Counted from the first letter of the stretch, positions 50,668 through 60,458 are shown. The stretch is DNA of 64,000 bases from Microbacterium sp. VKM Ac-2870 (GCF_015350795.1 NZ_JADKSH010000003.1:310001-374000), one strand, 5' to 3'. Numbers and translations are program-made. The notes: generated from the letters alone by a model not told the origin.

Positions 50668-52182
50668 TCAGTTCACGTCGGTGTCGACCCAGTCCATCGA
50701 CTTGGTGACGGCCTTCTTCCACAGGCGCATCTGACGCTCACGCTCGGCGACGTCGTCGTTCGGCGTCCAGCGCTTGTCCTCCTGCCAGTTGGCACGCAGT
50801 TCGTCGAGGTCGTTCCAGAACCCGACCGCGAGACCAGCGGCGTAGGCCGCGCCGAGGGCCGTCGTCTCGGCGACCACGGGACGCACCACAGGGACACCAA
50901 GGATGTCGGCCTGGAACTGCATGAGCGTGTCGTTGGCGATCATGCCGCCGTCGACCTTGAGCTCGGTGAGGTCGACGCCCGAGTCGGCGTTGACGGCATC
51001 CAGCACCTCGCGGGTCTGGAAGGCGGTCGCCTCCAGCGCCGCGCGGGCGATGTGGTTGCGGTTCGCGTAGCGCGTGAGCCCGACGATCGCGCCGCGGGCG
51101 TCCGGACGCCAGTACGGTGCGAACAGACCCGAGAACGCGGGGACGAAGTAGACACCGCCGTTGTCGTCGACCTTGGCGGCCAGCTCTTCGACCTCGGGAG
51201 CCGAGGAGATGATGCCGAGCTGGTCGCGCAGCCACTGGATGAGCGACCCGGTGACGGCGATCGATCCCTCGAGCGCGTAGTGCGCCGGTCCGTCGCCCAG
51301 CTTGTAGCCGACGGTGGTGAGCAGACCGTTCTCGCTCTTCACGATCTCGGTTCCGGTCTGGAAGATCAGGAAGTTGCCGGTGCCGTAGGTGTTCTTGCTC
51401 TCACCGGCGTCGAACGCGGCCTGACCGAAGGTCGCGGCCTGCTGGTCGCCCAGGATGCCCGCGACGGGCGTCTCGCGCAGGAGCGACGTGTCGCGTGCTT
51501 CGCCGTAGACCTCGCTCGACGAGCGGATCTCGGGCATCATCGAGCGCGGCACGCCGAAGTCGGCGAGGATGTCGTCGCGCCACTCGAGAGTCTTCAGGTC
51601 CATGAAGAGCGTCCGCGACGCGTTGGTCACGTCGGTGGCGTGCACACCACCGTCGGGGCCACCGGTGAGGTTCCACAGCACCCAGCTGTCGGTCGTGCCG
51701 AAGATGAGGTCGCCCGCTTCAGCCTTCTCGCGCGCCCCGTCGACGTTCTCCAAGATCCAGACGATCTTCGTGCCCGAGAAGTAGGTCGCCAGCGGCAGGC
51801 CCACGATGTCCTTGTACCGCTCGACACCCACGTCGCCGGCGAGGCGGTCGACGATGGGCTGCGTGCGGGTGTCCTGCCAGACGATCGCGTTGTATACCGG
51901 GATGCCGGTGTTCTTGTCCCACACCACCGCGGTCTCGCGCTGGTTCGTGATGCCGATCGCGGCGATGTCGTGGCGCGTCAGGTTCGCGCGGCCGAGCGCG
52001 ATACCGATGACCTCGCGCATGTTGTCGCGGATCTCGATCGGGTCGTGCTCGACCCAGCCGGCGCGCGGCATGATCTGCTCGTGCTCCTTCTGGCCGACGG
52101 AGATGATCGAGCCCTTCTTGTCGAAGATGATGGCCCGGCTGGAGGTCGTTCCCTGGTCGAGGGCGATGATGTAGTCACTCAT
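50668..52182 (-). CDS. glpK: Glycerol kinase
   Basis: Phosphorylates glycerol with ATP; 504 aa, full length. N-terminal [16 protein letters not shown] phosphate-binding loop, substrate-contact WVEHDP motif, and FGGY signatures around [17 protein letters not shown] and [13 protein letters not shown]. 45 bp downstream of glpF in the same direction. Strong match to the actinobacterial GlpK type. Confidence 0.97.
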   Translation of the reverse strand: MSDYIIALDQGTTSSRAIIFDKKGSIISVGQKEHEQIMPRAGWVEHDPIEIRDNMREVIGIALGRANLTRHDIAAIGITNQRETAVVWDKNTGIPVYNAIVWQDTRTQPIVDRLAGDVGVERYKDIVGLPLATYFSGTKIVWILENVDGAREKAEAGDLIFGTTDSWVLWNLTGGPDGGVHATDVTNASRTLFMDLKTLEWRDDILADFGVPRSMMPEIRSSSEVYGEARDTSLLRETPVAGILGDQQAATFGQAAFDAGESKNTYGTGNFLIFQTGTEIVKSENGLLTTVGYKLGDGPAHYALEGSIAVTGSLIQWLRDQLGIISSAPEVEELAAKVDDNGGVYFVPAFSGLFAPYWRPDARGAIVGLTRYANRNHIARAALEATAFQTREVLDAVNADSGVDLTELKVDGGMIANDTLMQFQADILGVPVVRPVVAETTALGAAYAAGLAVGFWNDLDELRANWQEDKRWTPNDDVAERERQMRLWKKAVTKSMDWVDTDVN

Positions 52183-52227
52183 GAGCTGACGTCCTTGTCT
52201 GAAGGCTTGTCTGGATGTGGTCGGGGA

Positions 52228-52986
52228 TCAAACGTGCGCGAGGTGGAGCAGGACGGGAGCGGCGAGAGCAGCGAGAGCGCCACCGACCAGCGGGCCGACC
52301 ACCGGAACCCAGGCGTACGACCAGTCACTGGACCCCTTGCCCTTGATGGGCAGGATGGCGTGGGCGATGCGCGGGCCGAGGTCACGGGCCGGGTTGATGG
52401 CGTAGCCCGTAGGCCCACCGAGCGAGGCGCCGATGCCGACCACGAGGAGGGCGACAGGAACGGCGGTGAGCGGGCCGAGAGCACCGGGAACGCCGATCTG
52501 CACGTCACCGTAGTCGGCGAAGGCGAAGATCACGAAGACGAGCACGAAGGTGCCGACGATCTCGGTCACGAGGTTCCAGCCGTACGAGCGGATCGCGGGG
52601 CCAGTGGAGAAGACACCGAGCTTGGTCGCCGCGTCGGGTTCCTCGTCGAAGTGCTGCTTGTAGGCGAGCCAGCAGAGCACGGCGCCGATGAACGCACCGA
52701 CAAGCTGGGCACCGATGGCCACGAAGAACTGGCCGATGGCGATCTTGCCGGCGATCAGCAGACCGAGCGACACCGCCGGGTTCAGCTGCGCTCCGGAGTA
52801 CGACGAGACCAGCACGCCCGCGAACACCGCGAGACCCCAGCCCCAGTTGATCATCAGCGTTCCGCCGCCGAACCCCTTGGATTTGGCGAGGATGACGTTG
52901 GCGACGACGCCACCGCCGAGCAGGAGCAGCATCGCCGTCCCGACGAGCTCTGACACGAAGTAGAGCCCGAGATTGATGTCGTGCAT
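52228..52986 (-). CDS. glpF: Glycerol uptake facilitator (aquaporin family)
   Basis: 252 aa channel with six helices and two half-helices. NPA motifs at residues 69-71 (GAQLNPAVSLG) and 198-200 (GYAINPARDLGP); Asp202 after the second NPA-Arg is the mark of glycerol-conducting rather than water-only channels. Located between glpD and glpK in the same orientation, so the product feeds glycerol directly to the kinase. Confidence 0.96.
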   Translation of the reverse strand: MHDINLGLYFVSELVGTAMLLLLGGGVVANVILAKSKGFGGGTLMINWGWGLAVFAGVLVSSYSGAQLNPAVSLGLLIAGKIAIGQFFVAIGAQLVGAFIGAVLCWLAYKQHFDEEPDAATKLGVFSTGPAIRSYGWNLVTEIVGTFVLVFVIFAFADYGDVQIGVPGALGPLTAVPVALLVVGIGASLGGPTGYAINPARDLGPRIAHAILPIKGKGSSDWSYAWVPVVGPLVGGALAALAAPVLLHLAHV

Positions 52987-53096
52987 GTCAGCCTTGACCT
53001 TTCTGCAGAGGTTCCGGACGGCGACGTCGCCGTGCGGGAGGGATGGCCTGAACAGGATGCCGGCGTCAGGCCACGCCGGGTCTGGGGTGATCCTCC

Positions 53097-54824
53097 TTAC
53101 GAGACCGCGGGGGCGAGGTGCGACGTCTCCACGTCGATCCGGTGCCGGTCGTGCAGCACACGCGCGGCATCGTCGACCTGGGCCCGCACGGTGTCGCGGT
53201 CCCAGCCGAGCACGGGGGCAGCGGCTTCCGCAACCTCCGTGAGGGTTTCACCGGTCACGCCGCCGACGAAGGCGATGTGCGTGCGGCGCAGCAGCAGGTC
53301 GACGAGCGACACCGCTTCTTCGCGGCCGGCGAGAAACGCGATCTCCTCGACCGAGTAGCCGGGTGCGTGCTCGAGGGGCTGCTGCATCACGGGCAGTGTG
53401 CCGAGGATCTCGGACGCGTAGGTGCCGTAGCGCTCCAGCATCCGATCAGCGAAGGCGGTCGAGTGCGCACCCCGGTGGGCGTCGAGCCAGCGGGCGCGGT
53501 CGGCGTCGGTGCGCGGGTAGCCGGCCCCGCCGCCGATCGGCAGGTCGAGTGTCGAGACGCGACGAGCGCGACCGAGAGCGGTCAGCACATCGGTCGACAG
53601 GTGCTCGGCGAGAGCACGGAAGGTCGTCCATTTGCCGCCGACGAGGCTCATCACGGGAACCCCGGACGCACCGCCCAGGCGCGCCTTCTCGATGCGGTAG
53701 TCGCGCGACACGAAGCCCGGAGCGAGGTCATCGTGACGGGGCAGCGGCCGGATGCCGGAGAAGGTGTAGACGATCTGCGAGCGGTCGACGGTGATACGCG
53801 GGAACACCTGTGCAATGAGGTCGAAGAAGTACGAGATCTCGTCGTCCGTGCAGACGGTCGGCGTGGCCGGGTCGGCGTCGATGTCGGTGGTTCCGACCAT
53901 GACGCGACCCTTGAGCGGGTAGATCAGCACGATGCGACCGTCGGCGGCTTCGAAGAAGATCTCGTTGCCGCGCGTGGCTTCCAGCAGCGCCGGGTTTTCG
54001 AGCACGATGTGCGAGCCCTTGGTGCCGCCCATGTAGTGGGTCTCAGCACCGAGGGCATCGTTGGTGATGTCGGTCCACGGGCCGCTGGTGTTGACGATGA
54101 CGTCGGCGGTGAAGGGGAACTCGTCGCCCGTGACGGCGTCGCGGATGATCACGGCGGCGCCGTCGGCGCCCACGACGGGCGCGTAGTTCGCCGCGCGAGC
54201 GGACTCTTCGCGGACGCCGTCGCGCAGCACGTCGAGGGCGAGACGCTCGGGGTCGTGCATCGAGGCGTCGTAGTACGTGGCCGTGTAGCGGAAGCGGTCG
54301 TCGAGGTCGGGGAACAGCTCGCGCGAGCGACGGCGACCGTGGAAGCGGTGACGCGGCACGGCTCCGCCGTCGCGCGAGAAGGTGTCGTACATCACGAGGC
54401 CGAGTTTGATCAGCAGCGCGCCGCGCTCGCGGGGCTTGCCGCGCCCGTGCGTGACGAGCAGTCGGAACGGCGCGGTGAGGATGCCGGAGATGGTGCGGTG
54501 GATCGGGATGGTCGTGGGCAGCGGACGGACGAAGTGCGGCGCATTGCGGACGAGGCGGTTGCGCTCGGTGACCGACTCCTTGACCAGGCGGAACTCCCCG
54601 TTTTCGAGATAGCGCACGCCACCGTGGATCATGTGGCTGGACGCCGAAGAGGCTCCGCTGACGTAGTCGTCACGCTCGACGAGCGCCACATCGACGCCCT
54701 GCAGGGCGAGGTCGCGGAACGTCGCAATGCCGTTGATGCCACCCCCGATGATGAGGACCTCGGCGTGGGGGCGGTCCTTCAGCGCTTGGATGTTCGGACG
54801 GTTCGTCGTCTTCGACTCGGTCAT
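53097..54824 (-). CDS. glpD: Glycerol-3-phosphate dehydrogenase (FAD)
   Basis: 575 aa membrane-associated quinone-linked enzyme oxidising glycerol-3-phosphate to dihydroxyacetone phosphate. FAD-binding Rossmann motif VLIIGGGINGIATFRDLAL about residue 25, followed by SGASSASSHMIHGGVRYLE, and GTTDIDADP in the substrate domain. C-terminal helical GlpD cap present. ATG 54824 has GGAAGGAAGAG; the codon 45 nt upstream lacks one. First gene of glpD-glpF-glpK, divergent from the SorC-family regulator. Confidence 0.96.
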   Translation of the reverse strand: MTESKTTNRPNIQALKDRPHAEVLIIGGGINGIATFRDLALQGVDVALVERDDYVSGASSASSHMIHGGVRYLENGEFRLVKESVTERNRLVRNAPHFVRPLPTTIPIHRTISGILTAPFRLLVTHGRGKPRERGALLIKLGLVMYDTFSRDGGAVPRHRFHGRRRSRELFPDLDDRFRYTATYYDASMHDPERLALDVLRDGVREESARAANYAPVVGADGAAVIIRDAVTGDEFPFTADVIVNTSGPWTDITNDALGAETHYMGGTKGSHIVLENPALLEATRGNEIFFEAADGRIVLIYPLKGRVMVGTTDIDADPATPTVCTDDEISYFFDLIAQVFPRITVDRSQIVYTFSGIRPLPRHDDLAPGFVSRDYRIEKARLGGASGVPVMSLVGGKWTTFRALAEHLSTDVLTALGRARRVSTLDLPIGGGAGYPRTDADRARWLDAHRGAHSTAFADRMLERYGTYASEILGTLPVMQQPLEHAPGYSVEEIAFLAGREEAVSLVDLLLRRTHIAFVGGVTGETLTEVAEAAAPVLGWDRDTVRAQVDDAARVLHDRHRIDVETSHLAPAVS

Positions 54825-54916
54825 CGCTCTTCCTTCCGCGGCTTCGCAGTGTCTCGCCGCGTTTTTCACGGTGGAACAGATCTACACTGAGTCGTCGGTG
54901 AACGAACGCGCAACGC

Positions 54917-54965
54917 ATGTGAACATACGTGCACATGGAACTGCGGCCTGCACGAATGTGCACGA
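54917..54965. promoter_or_regulatory. Candidate operators in the glpD-regulator divergent gap
   Basis: ATGTG-N10-CACAT (54917-54936) overlaps CGTGCACATG, and TGCACGA occurs twice in direct repeat (54949-54955, 54959-54965), 10 bp apart. Three TGCAC half sites within 40 bp fit binding by a tetrameric SorC/DeoR-type regulator. A rightward -10 box TACACT lies at 54883-54888. Confidence 0.5.
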
Positions 54966-54977
54966 GGAGGAGAACCC

Positions 54978-55964
54978 GTGAGCATCGAGCCCGATTCTGA
55001 GGCACGGGCCCGCGACGCCCTGCATGCGGCGCAGCTGTACTACGTGCAGGACCAGACGATGGACCAGATCGCCACCGAGATGAAGCTGTCGCGCTCATCG
55101 GTCTCACGCCTGCTCTCCTACGCGCGCGAGATCGGGCTCGTGGAAATCACGGTGCACTCGCCCCAGGAAGCCAACAGCGTCGTCGCCCGCCGCCTCGCAG
55201 AGCGCTACGGAATCTCGGTGCACGTCGTCAGCACCCCTCCCCGTTCCACCGACGCCGAGCGGCTGGAGCGCACCGCGCGCACCGCCGCCCATGTCCTTTC
55301 CACGACGCTCGACCCTCAGGCGAGTATCGGCATCGCGTGGGGGGCGACGGTGTCGGCGATCGCGCGACACCTGCCGACCAAACGGCTGCGCGAATCGCAG
55401 ATCGTGCAGATGAACGGCGCAGCGAATGAATCCACTTCGGGCATCTCCTACTCGGGGGCCATCCTCGAACGCTTCGGCCAGGCGTTCGGCACCGATGTGC
55501 AGCAGTTTCCGGTTCCCGCCCTGTTCGACGATCCGCACACCAAGCAGTTGCTGTGGCGCGAGCGCTCGATCCGGCGTGTGGTCGAGGCGCAGGCCCGGGT
55601 GCAGGTGTTCGTCTTCGGTCTCGGCTCGCCGCAGGCGGACGTGCCCTCCCACGTCTACGCCGGCGGCTACCTCACCGGCGAAGACCTGCGGGTGCTGCTG
55701 CGCGACGGCGTCGTCGGCGACTGCGCGACCGTGTTCTATCGCCTCGACGGCTCGACGTCGGGCATCGAGCTGAACGACCGCTCCAGCGGTCCGGGCTTCG
55801 ACGTCATCCGTCGCATTCCCCGGCGGCTCTGCGCCGTGTCGAGCCTGTCGAAAATCGATGCGCTGCGCGGCGCACTGGCGGCCGGGCTCATCACGGAACT
55901 GGTCGTCGAGGAAGCGCTCGCCCGCCGCATCGTGGAGGTGCCGTTCACCGCGGGCCGAGGATGA
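54978..55964 (+). CDS. SorC/DeoR-family sugar-binding transcriptional regulator (probable glp regulator)
   Basis: 328 aa. N-terminal helix-turn-helix (MDQIATEMKLSRSSVSRLLSYA, about 28-50) and a C-terminal sugar-phosphate-binding domain (60-320) with GIAWGATVSAIARHL and VFGLGSPQADVPSHVYAGGYL, as in SorC/DeoR effector domains. GTG start with GAGGAGGAG. Divergent from glpDFK, so glycerol-3-phosphate or a related ester is the likely effector. This differs from the GylR (IclR) or GlpR (DeoR) regulators usually found with glp genes. Its 3' end overlaps ecfT by 20 bp. Confidence 0.9.
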   Translation: MSIEPDSEARARDALHAAQLYYVQDQTMDQIATEMKLSRSSVSRLLSYAREIGLVEITVHSPQEANSVVARRLAERYGISVHVVSTPPRSTDAERLERTARTAAHVLSTTLDPQASIGIAWGATVSAIARHLPTKRLRESQIVQMNGAANESTSGISYSGAILERFGQAFGTDVQQFPVPALFDDPHTKQLLWRERSIRRVVEAQARVQVFVFGLGSPQADVPSHVYAGGYLTGEDLRVLLRDGVVGDCATVFYRLDGSTSGIELNDRSSGPGFDVIRRIPRRLCAVSSLSKIDALRGALAAGLITELVVEEALARRIVEVPFTAGRG

Positions 55965-56733
55965 AGTTCCACGTGCCGGCGGTGACCGATGCCGTCACCG
56001 CGATCGCTGAAATGGCCGCTCCCGCCATCACAAGAAGCCACTCGCGACGGCCGAAGCGCGACGGCCGCGCCCAGGTTCGCACCCCAGGAGCTCCGAAGCC
56101 CCGCGCCTCCATCGCGGTCGCGAGCTTCGAACCGCGGCGGATCGAGAGCACGAGCAGGGCGAACGCCATACCCACGAAACGACGGATGCGACCGCGGTCG
56201 GCGACGCCGCGCGCGCGCCGCGCCAGCTCCAGCGCGCGCCAGTCGTCGAGGAAGAGTCCGACCATGCGCAGGCCCGCGAGTGCCCCGAGAACGAAGCGGG
56301 CCGGTAGCCGCAACAACTGAGCGAGCCCATCGGCGAGATCGGTGGGATCGACCGTCACGAACAGCACCACGGAGGGCAGGGCGACCGCCAGCACGCGGAA
56401 GAACGTCGCGAGAGCAAGGGTGAGCGACCCCTCACTGACGCGCACCAGCAGCCAGTCCACGTACATCTGTCCCGACGCCGCACCGTAGAGCGCGATGGTC
56501 ACCGCCGTCAGCGGCGCGGCGAGCCACACCGGCCACGTGCGCATCCAGAACTCACGCCAGCTCAAACCGGCGAACACGAACAGCACGCTCTCCAACGCGA
56601 GGGCGACGGCGGCCGAGACCCAGTCGAGCGTGAGGATCAACGGCAGCGCGATCACCGCACTGGCGGCGAGCTTGGCGACCGGGTTGATCCGGGCGACGGC
56701 ACCGGTGCGCGCGCGGGTGTCGAGAAGGCTCAT
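55945..56733 (-). CDS. ECF transporter transmembrane component (EcfT)
   Basis: 262 aa, about five to six helices. The two coupling-helix signatures of EcfT are present as A-R-G in LARRARGVADRGR and MEARGFGAPG (about 175-235). Third gene of a YkoE-like thiamine/HMP uptake operon under a TPP riboswitch. ATG overlaps the ATPase gene stop by four bases; its 3' end is convergent with and overlaps the SorC regulator gene. Confidence 0.93.
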   Translation of the reverse strand: MSLLDTRARTGAVARINPVAKLAASAVIALPLILTLDWVSAAVALALESVLFVFAGLSWREFWMRTWPVWLAAPLTAVTIALYGAASGQMYVDWLLVRVSEGSLTLALATFFRVLAVALPSVVLFVTVDPTDLADGLAQLLRLPARFVLGALAGLRMVGLFLDDWRALELARRARGVADRGRIRRFVGMAFALLVLSIRRGSKLATAMEARGFGAPGVRTWARPSRFGRREWLLVMAGAAISAIAVTASVTAGTWNFILGPR

Positions 56734-58202
56734 ACGACGGCATCCGGGATCAGAGCGAACCGTCGGGCGTGCAGCGCATCGACGATCGCTTCGTCGTGGG
56801 TGATGGTGACGATGGCGCTACCGTCGTCGCGGAGGCCCGCGAGCAGCGCGACCAGCTCGGCCCAGGTGCGAGCGTCTTGACCGAACGTGGGTTCGTCGAG
56901 AACGATGACGCGCGGTGCCGTCGCGAGAGTGGCGGCCACCGTCAACCGACGCTTCTCGCCACCGGAGAGCGTGTACGGGTTCGCCCGGGCGAGCGCACTC
57001 AGGCGCAGACGCTCGAGCAGGTCGTCGACGCGCGATGCCATGGCCTGCTCCGGCAGCCCCAGCGCGCGCGGGCCGACCTCCAGTTCCTCCCGTACGGTGC
57101 GCGCCAACAGCTGGTGCTCGGGGTCTTGGAAGACGGTGCCGATACGGGTGAGCAGTTCGCGCGAGCGCCACGAGATCGGCGTGTCGCCCGCGCCGCCGGC
57201 CAGTGCGGGGGCGGCGACGACACGGCCGGATGCGGGGGGCAGCAAGCCCGCGATCGTGAGCCCCAGGGTCGACTTGCCGACGCCGTTAGGCCCGGTGATC
57301 GCCAGGGCCTCCCCCGCGCGCACCTCGAGATCGAGGCCCGCGGCGACGACCGTACCCCGCACGCGCGCGACGGACAGATCGTCCGCGCGCAGCAGCGGCT
57401 CGCCCGGCGGCGCCGCGGGCGGTGCGGGCGTGGTGGGTGGAAGACCGGGAACCCAGACGCCGGCCGCGGCCAGTTCGGCGCCGCGGGCGCCGAGCACCTC
57501 CTCCGGCGGGCCATCGGCGACGAGGCCCTCGGCGCCGAGCACGATGACACGCTCGACGATCGGCAGCCACACCTCGACCCGGTGTTCTACCACCACGAGC
57601 GTCGAGCCGGTGGCGTCCAGCACCCGGCCCACCGCGTCGCGCACGTCGGCGACGCCGGCGGGATCGAGGTTCGCCGTGGGCTCGTCCAGCAGCAACAGTC
57701 CGGGCCTCATCGCCAGCGCGCCGGCCAGCGCGAGACGCTGCTTCTGCCCGCCGGAGAGGGCTTTCGTCGGGCGATCGAGCGGCACATCCAGGCGCACCGC
57801 GTCGAGGGCGGCGCGCACGCGCGGCCAGATCTCCGCACGGGGTACGCCGAGGTTCTCGCAGCCGAACGCGACGTCGTCGCCCACGCGCGCCAGAATCACC
57901 TGCGCGTCGGGATCTTGCAGCACCAGCCCGGACCGACCGCGAGATGCCGCCGTGGGCTCCCCGTCGATGAGCAGCTCGCCGCGCGACTCGCCCTCCTCGT
58001 CGCCGCCGAGCACGCCGGCGAGGCCCTGCAGCAGGGTCGATTTGCCCGCACCCGATGCGCCGAGCAAGAGCACCCGTTCACCCGGCTCGATGCGCAGCGA
58101 GACGTCCTGCACCGCCCAGGCGCGGCGCGACGCGTGTCTCCACCCCCACCCGCGCGCGTCGACGGCCGCCGGCGCGACGCGGCCGGCGTCGTCGATCGTC
58201 AC
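56730..58202 (-). CDS. ECF transporter fused ATP-binding protein (EcfA1-EcfA2 type)
   Basis: 490 aa with two ATPase modules in one chain: Walker A LLGASGAGKSTLLQ then signature LSGGQKQRLA and LLLDEPTANLDP; second GPNGVGKSTLG, LSGGEKRRLT and IVLDEPTFGQD. Energises thiamine or precursor uptake with EcfT and YkoE. GTG at 58202 is four bases after the YkoE stop; a longer upstream frame lies over ykoE. No strong ribosome site, so translational coupling is likely. Confidence 0.93.
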   Translation of the reverse strand: MTIDDAGRVAPAAVDARGWGWRHASRRAWAVQDVSLRIEPGERVLLLGASGAGKSTLLQGLAGVLGGDEEGESRGELLIDGEPTAASRGRSGLVLQDPDAQVILARVGDDVAFGCENLGVPRAEIWPRVRAALDAVRLDVPLDRPTKALSGGQKQRLALAGALAMRPGLLLLDEPTANLDPAGVADVRDAVGRVLDATGSTLVVVEHRVEVWLPIVERVIVLGAEGLVADGPPEEVLGARGAELAAAGVWVPGLPPTTPAPPAAPPGEPLLRADDLSVARVRGTVVAAGLDLEVRAGEALAITGPNGVGKSTLGLTIAGLLPPASGRVVAAPALAGGAGDTPISWRSRELLTRIGTVFQDPEHQLLARTVREELEVGPRALGLPEQAMASRVDDLLERLRLSALARANPYTLSGGEKRRLTVAATLATAPRVIVLDEPTFGQDARTWAELVALLAGLRDDGSAIVTITHDEAIVDALHARRFALIPDAVV

Positions 58203-58206
58203 GGCG

Positions 58207-58863
58207 TCAGACGAGGTCGCGGCGTTCGCGTCCGGAGGCGAACCGGTCGAGCGCCCCCGTGGCGGCGAGGCCTCGCGCGAGGAACCACGACAGCGCACCG
58301 GCGATCACCGCGCCGGAGATCGTGGTGCTGATCATGTAGATCACCGTGAACCCGGCATCCGCGCCTACATACCAAAGCACGAGGTTGTTGATGCCACCGG
58401 CGATAGCGGCACCCGCGCCGGCGAGCATGGCGACAGGCAGCTTCCAGGCGCGGTAGAAGAAGATCAGGAAGATGAGCTCAGCCCCGAGGCCCTGGACGAG
58501 GCCTGCTTCGAGGGTGAGGAATCCGCCCCACTGGTTGCCGACGAGCGCCGAGACGACGGCCGCGAGCGTCTCGGTGTAGAGCGCGGCTCCCGGCTTGCGG
58601 ATGATCAGGGCGCCCAGCACGCCGGCGAACAGCCACGGTCCGTCGAGCAGACCCTGCAGACCGGGCAGCAGCGGATCGAGCAGCCCCTTGGGTCCCAGGT
58701 AGCCGATGTTCCACAGCAGGAAGATCAGGCCTGACGCGACGCCGATGACGCTGGCGACGACGATGTCGACGACACGCCAGCGCAGGCGGCCGAAGCCGAC
58801 CGTGTTGCGGGATGCCGGGGCATCCGCCGTGGTGACGGTAGACGGGGACGCAGAAGCCTGCAT
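58207..58863 (-). CDS. ykoE: ECF transporter substrate-binding component, YkoE family
   Basis: 218 aa membrane S-component, about six helices. Family words include RWRVVDIVVASVIGVASGLIF, GALIIRKPGAALYTETLAA and FLTLEAGLVQGLGAELIFL. YkoE proteins take up hydroxymethylpyrimidine/thiamine. ATG directly follows a TPP riboswitch, whose 3' GGAGGAGAG is the ribosome site. First gene of ykoE-ecfA-ecfT, so substrate capture is switched off when TPP is abundant. Confidence 0.95.
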   Translation of the reverse strand: MQASASPSTVTTADAPASRNTVGFGRLRWRVVDIVVASVIGVASGLIFLLWNIGYLGPKGLLDPLLPGLQGLLDGPWLFAGVLGALIIRKPGAALYTETLAAVVSALVGNQWGGFLTLEAGLVQGLGAELIFLIFFYRAWKLPVAMLAGAGAAIAGGINNLVLWYVGADAGFTVIYMISTTISGAVIAGALSWFLARGLAATGALDRFASGRERRDLV

Positions 58864-58871
58864 TGTTCTCT

Positions 58872-58961
58872 CCTCCCTGCGCCGGCATGATCCGGATCAG
58901 GTTCGACGGTCGAAGCGTGGATCGCTTCCTCTCAGCCCGGCTCACCGGACTCCCGTGGTTG
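58872..58961 (-). ncRNA. TPP riboswitch (THI element)
   Basis: On the minus strand the leader reads ACGGGAGTCC...GAGCCGGGCTGAGAGGA, then CGAACCTGATCCGGATCATG and CCGGCGCAGGGAGG, i.e. all conserved blocks (CUGAGA and ACCUGAUC-GGAU-AUGCC-GCG-AGGGA) of the thiamine pyrophosphate aptamer. Its final GGGAGGAGAG is 5-6 nt from the ykoE ATG, so TPP binding most likely acts by hiding the ribosome site. Confidence 0.97.
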
Positions 58962-58969
58962 TGGGCTCG

Positions 58970-58975
58970 AGTATA
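58970..58975 (-). promoter_or_regulatory. -10 box for the riboswitch operon (TATACT)
   Basis: TATACT on the minus strand lies about nine bases upstream of the first aptamer bases, the expected distance for transcription to start right before the riboswitch. The opposite strand in the same 40 bp holds TAGTTT for the leftmost gene of the rightward unit, so the two promoters are back to back. Confidence 0.65.
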
Positions 58976-58999
58976 CCGATCACCCGGTAGTTTGAGCGG

Positions 59000-60430
59000 G
59001 TGACCCTGCACGACGCGCCCCCGCCCTCGCGGCGCGCGTTGCGGGAGCAGGGACTGAGCGCAGACCGCGATACCGATACCGCGTCCACCGTCGTCGTGCG
59101 CAACCGCGAGGGACGGCAGGCGTTGGCGTGGATCGATGAGACGGCCATCGCCGCGACGCCCGAGCCTCCGGAGGACGCGACACGCACCCCGGACCTGCTC
59201 GCCCGGCGTCCGCGACGATCGCCGCTGCGCGCGGGCGTCGTCGCGCCGATCCTGACGACCATCGGCGTCGCCGGCGCCTACGCCGCCGCGACCCTGCTGT
59301 GGCCGCTGTGGGCTGTCGCTCCGACGGTGCGCGAGGTTCCCCCCGACGGCCCGGTGGCGACGGCGTCGGCCGTGGCCTGGCCGGCCGAGGGCGCCGGTGC
59401 GGTGGGCATCACGGGGATCGGCGCCATCGCGGCGTCGTCGAACACCCCGGTGTCGATGGCGAGCATCTCCAAACTCGTCACCGTGCTCATGATCCTCGAC
59501 CAGATGCCGCTGGCCGTCGGCCAGCAGGGTCCGGAGTTCGCCTTCACCTCGCGCGACCGGGCGACGTACCGCGACTACCTCGAGAACGACGAGTCGGCCC
59601 TCGACGTCCCCGTCGGCGGTTCACTCACCGAGTACCAGATGCTGCAGGGGATCCTCATCGGCTCGGCCGGCAACTACACCGATCGTCTGGCGACGACGAT
59701 CTGGCCCACGAACGACGTGTTCGCCCAGGCGGCGCGCACGTGGCTCGACCAACACGGTCTGCCGGGCATCACCCTTGCCGAGCCCACTGGCATCGATCCG
59801 GCCAATGCCGCCGATCCCGCCTCTCTCATCACTCTCGCCGAAACGGCACTGGCCACCCCCGTCGTCGCCGAGATCGTCCACACGCGCACGGTGGACCTCC
59901 CCGGCGCCGGAGAGGTCACGAACACCAACGATCTGCTCGCCGACCCGAGCGTGGTGGGCCTGAAGACCGGAAGCCTCGAACGTTTCTACAACCTGCTCGC
60001 CGCGAAGGACATCACCGTGGGCGACACCACGGTGCGCATCTCTGCAACGGCCCTCGGCCAGCCCACCGGCGAGGCCCGCGACCAGGAGACGGCGCGGCTG
60101 CTGGCCGCCGTCGCCGCGGAGGTATCGACCCCCCACGTGCTGCCGGCCGGCACCCTGGCGGGCGTCGTGTCGACCGCGTGGGGCGCCACGGCCAACATCG
60201 TGACGGATGCCGATGCGAGCGTCATCCTCTGGAATGGCACGTCCGGTGCGGTGACGGCCTCCCTCGACCTCGGCGACGCCCGCGCCGCGGGCGCGGCCGT
60301 CGGGCGGCTGGACGTGAAGGGACCGCTCAATGCGGCGACGGTCGGGGTGCACCTGACCGCCGACGTCCCCGACCCCGACGCCTGGTGGCGCCTCACCCAC
60401 CCGTTGCAACTGTGGGGACTCGCCGACTGA
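59000..60430 (+). CDS. D-alanyl-D-alanine carboxypeptidase (low-molecular-weight PBP)
   Basis: 476 aa. A cytoplasmic Arg-rich N-terminus, one membrane anchor about 78-105 (VVAPILTTIGVAGAYAAATL), then the penicillin-binding domain: S155-x-x-K158 in SISKLVTV, S222-A-G-N225 in place of the usual S-x-N, and K322-T-G in GLKTGS. Trims cell-wall pentapeptides. GTG start with TAGTTT 6 nt upstream, hence probably leaderless. The extra residue in the second motif makes substrate preference uncertain. Confidence 0.92.
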   Translation: MTLHDAPPPSRRALREQGLSADRDTDTASTVVVRNREGRQALAWIDETAIAATPEPPEDATRTPDLLARRPRRSPLRAGVVAPILTTIGVAGAYAAATLLWPLWAVAPTVREVPPDGPVATASAVAWPAEGAGAVGITGIGAIAASSNTPVSMASISKLVTVLMILDQMPLAVGQQGPEFAFTSRDRATYRDYLENDESALDVPVGGSLTEYQMLQGILIGSAGNYTDRLATTIWPTNDVFAQAARTWLDQHGLPGITLAEPTGIDPANAADPASLITLAETALATPVVAEIVHTRTVDLPGAGEVTNTNDLLADPSVVGLKTGSLERFYNLLAAKDITVGDTTVRISATALGQPTGEARDQETARLLAAVAAEVSTPHVLPAGTLAGVVSTAWGATANIVTDADASVILWNGTSGAVTASLDLGDARAAGAAVGRLDVKGPLNAATVGVHLTADVPDPDAWWRLTHPLQLWGLAD

Positions 60431-60458
60431 CCGCTCGCTGGCTGGCACGAATGCCGCG

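Noticed and set aside
53118..54890. 590-codon plus-strand frame antisense to glpD
   Set aside because: Mirror of glpD codon structure with no recognisable domain; glpD is fully intact on the other strand.
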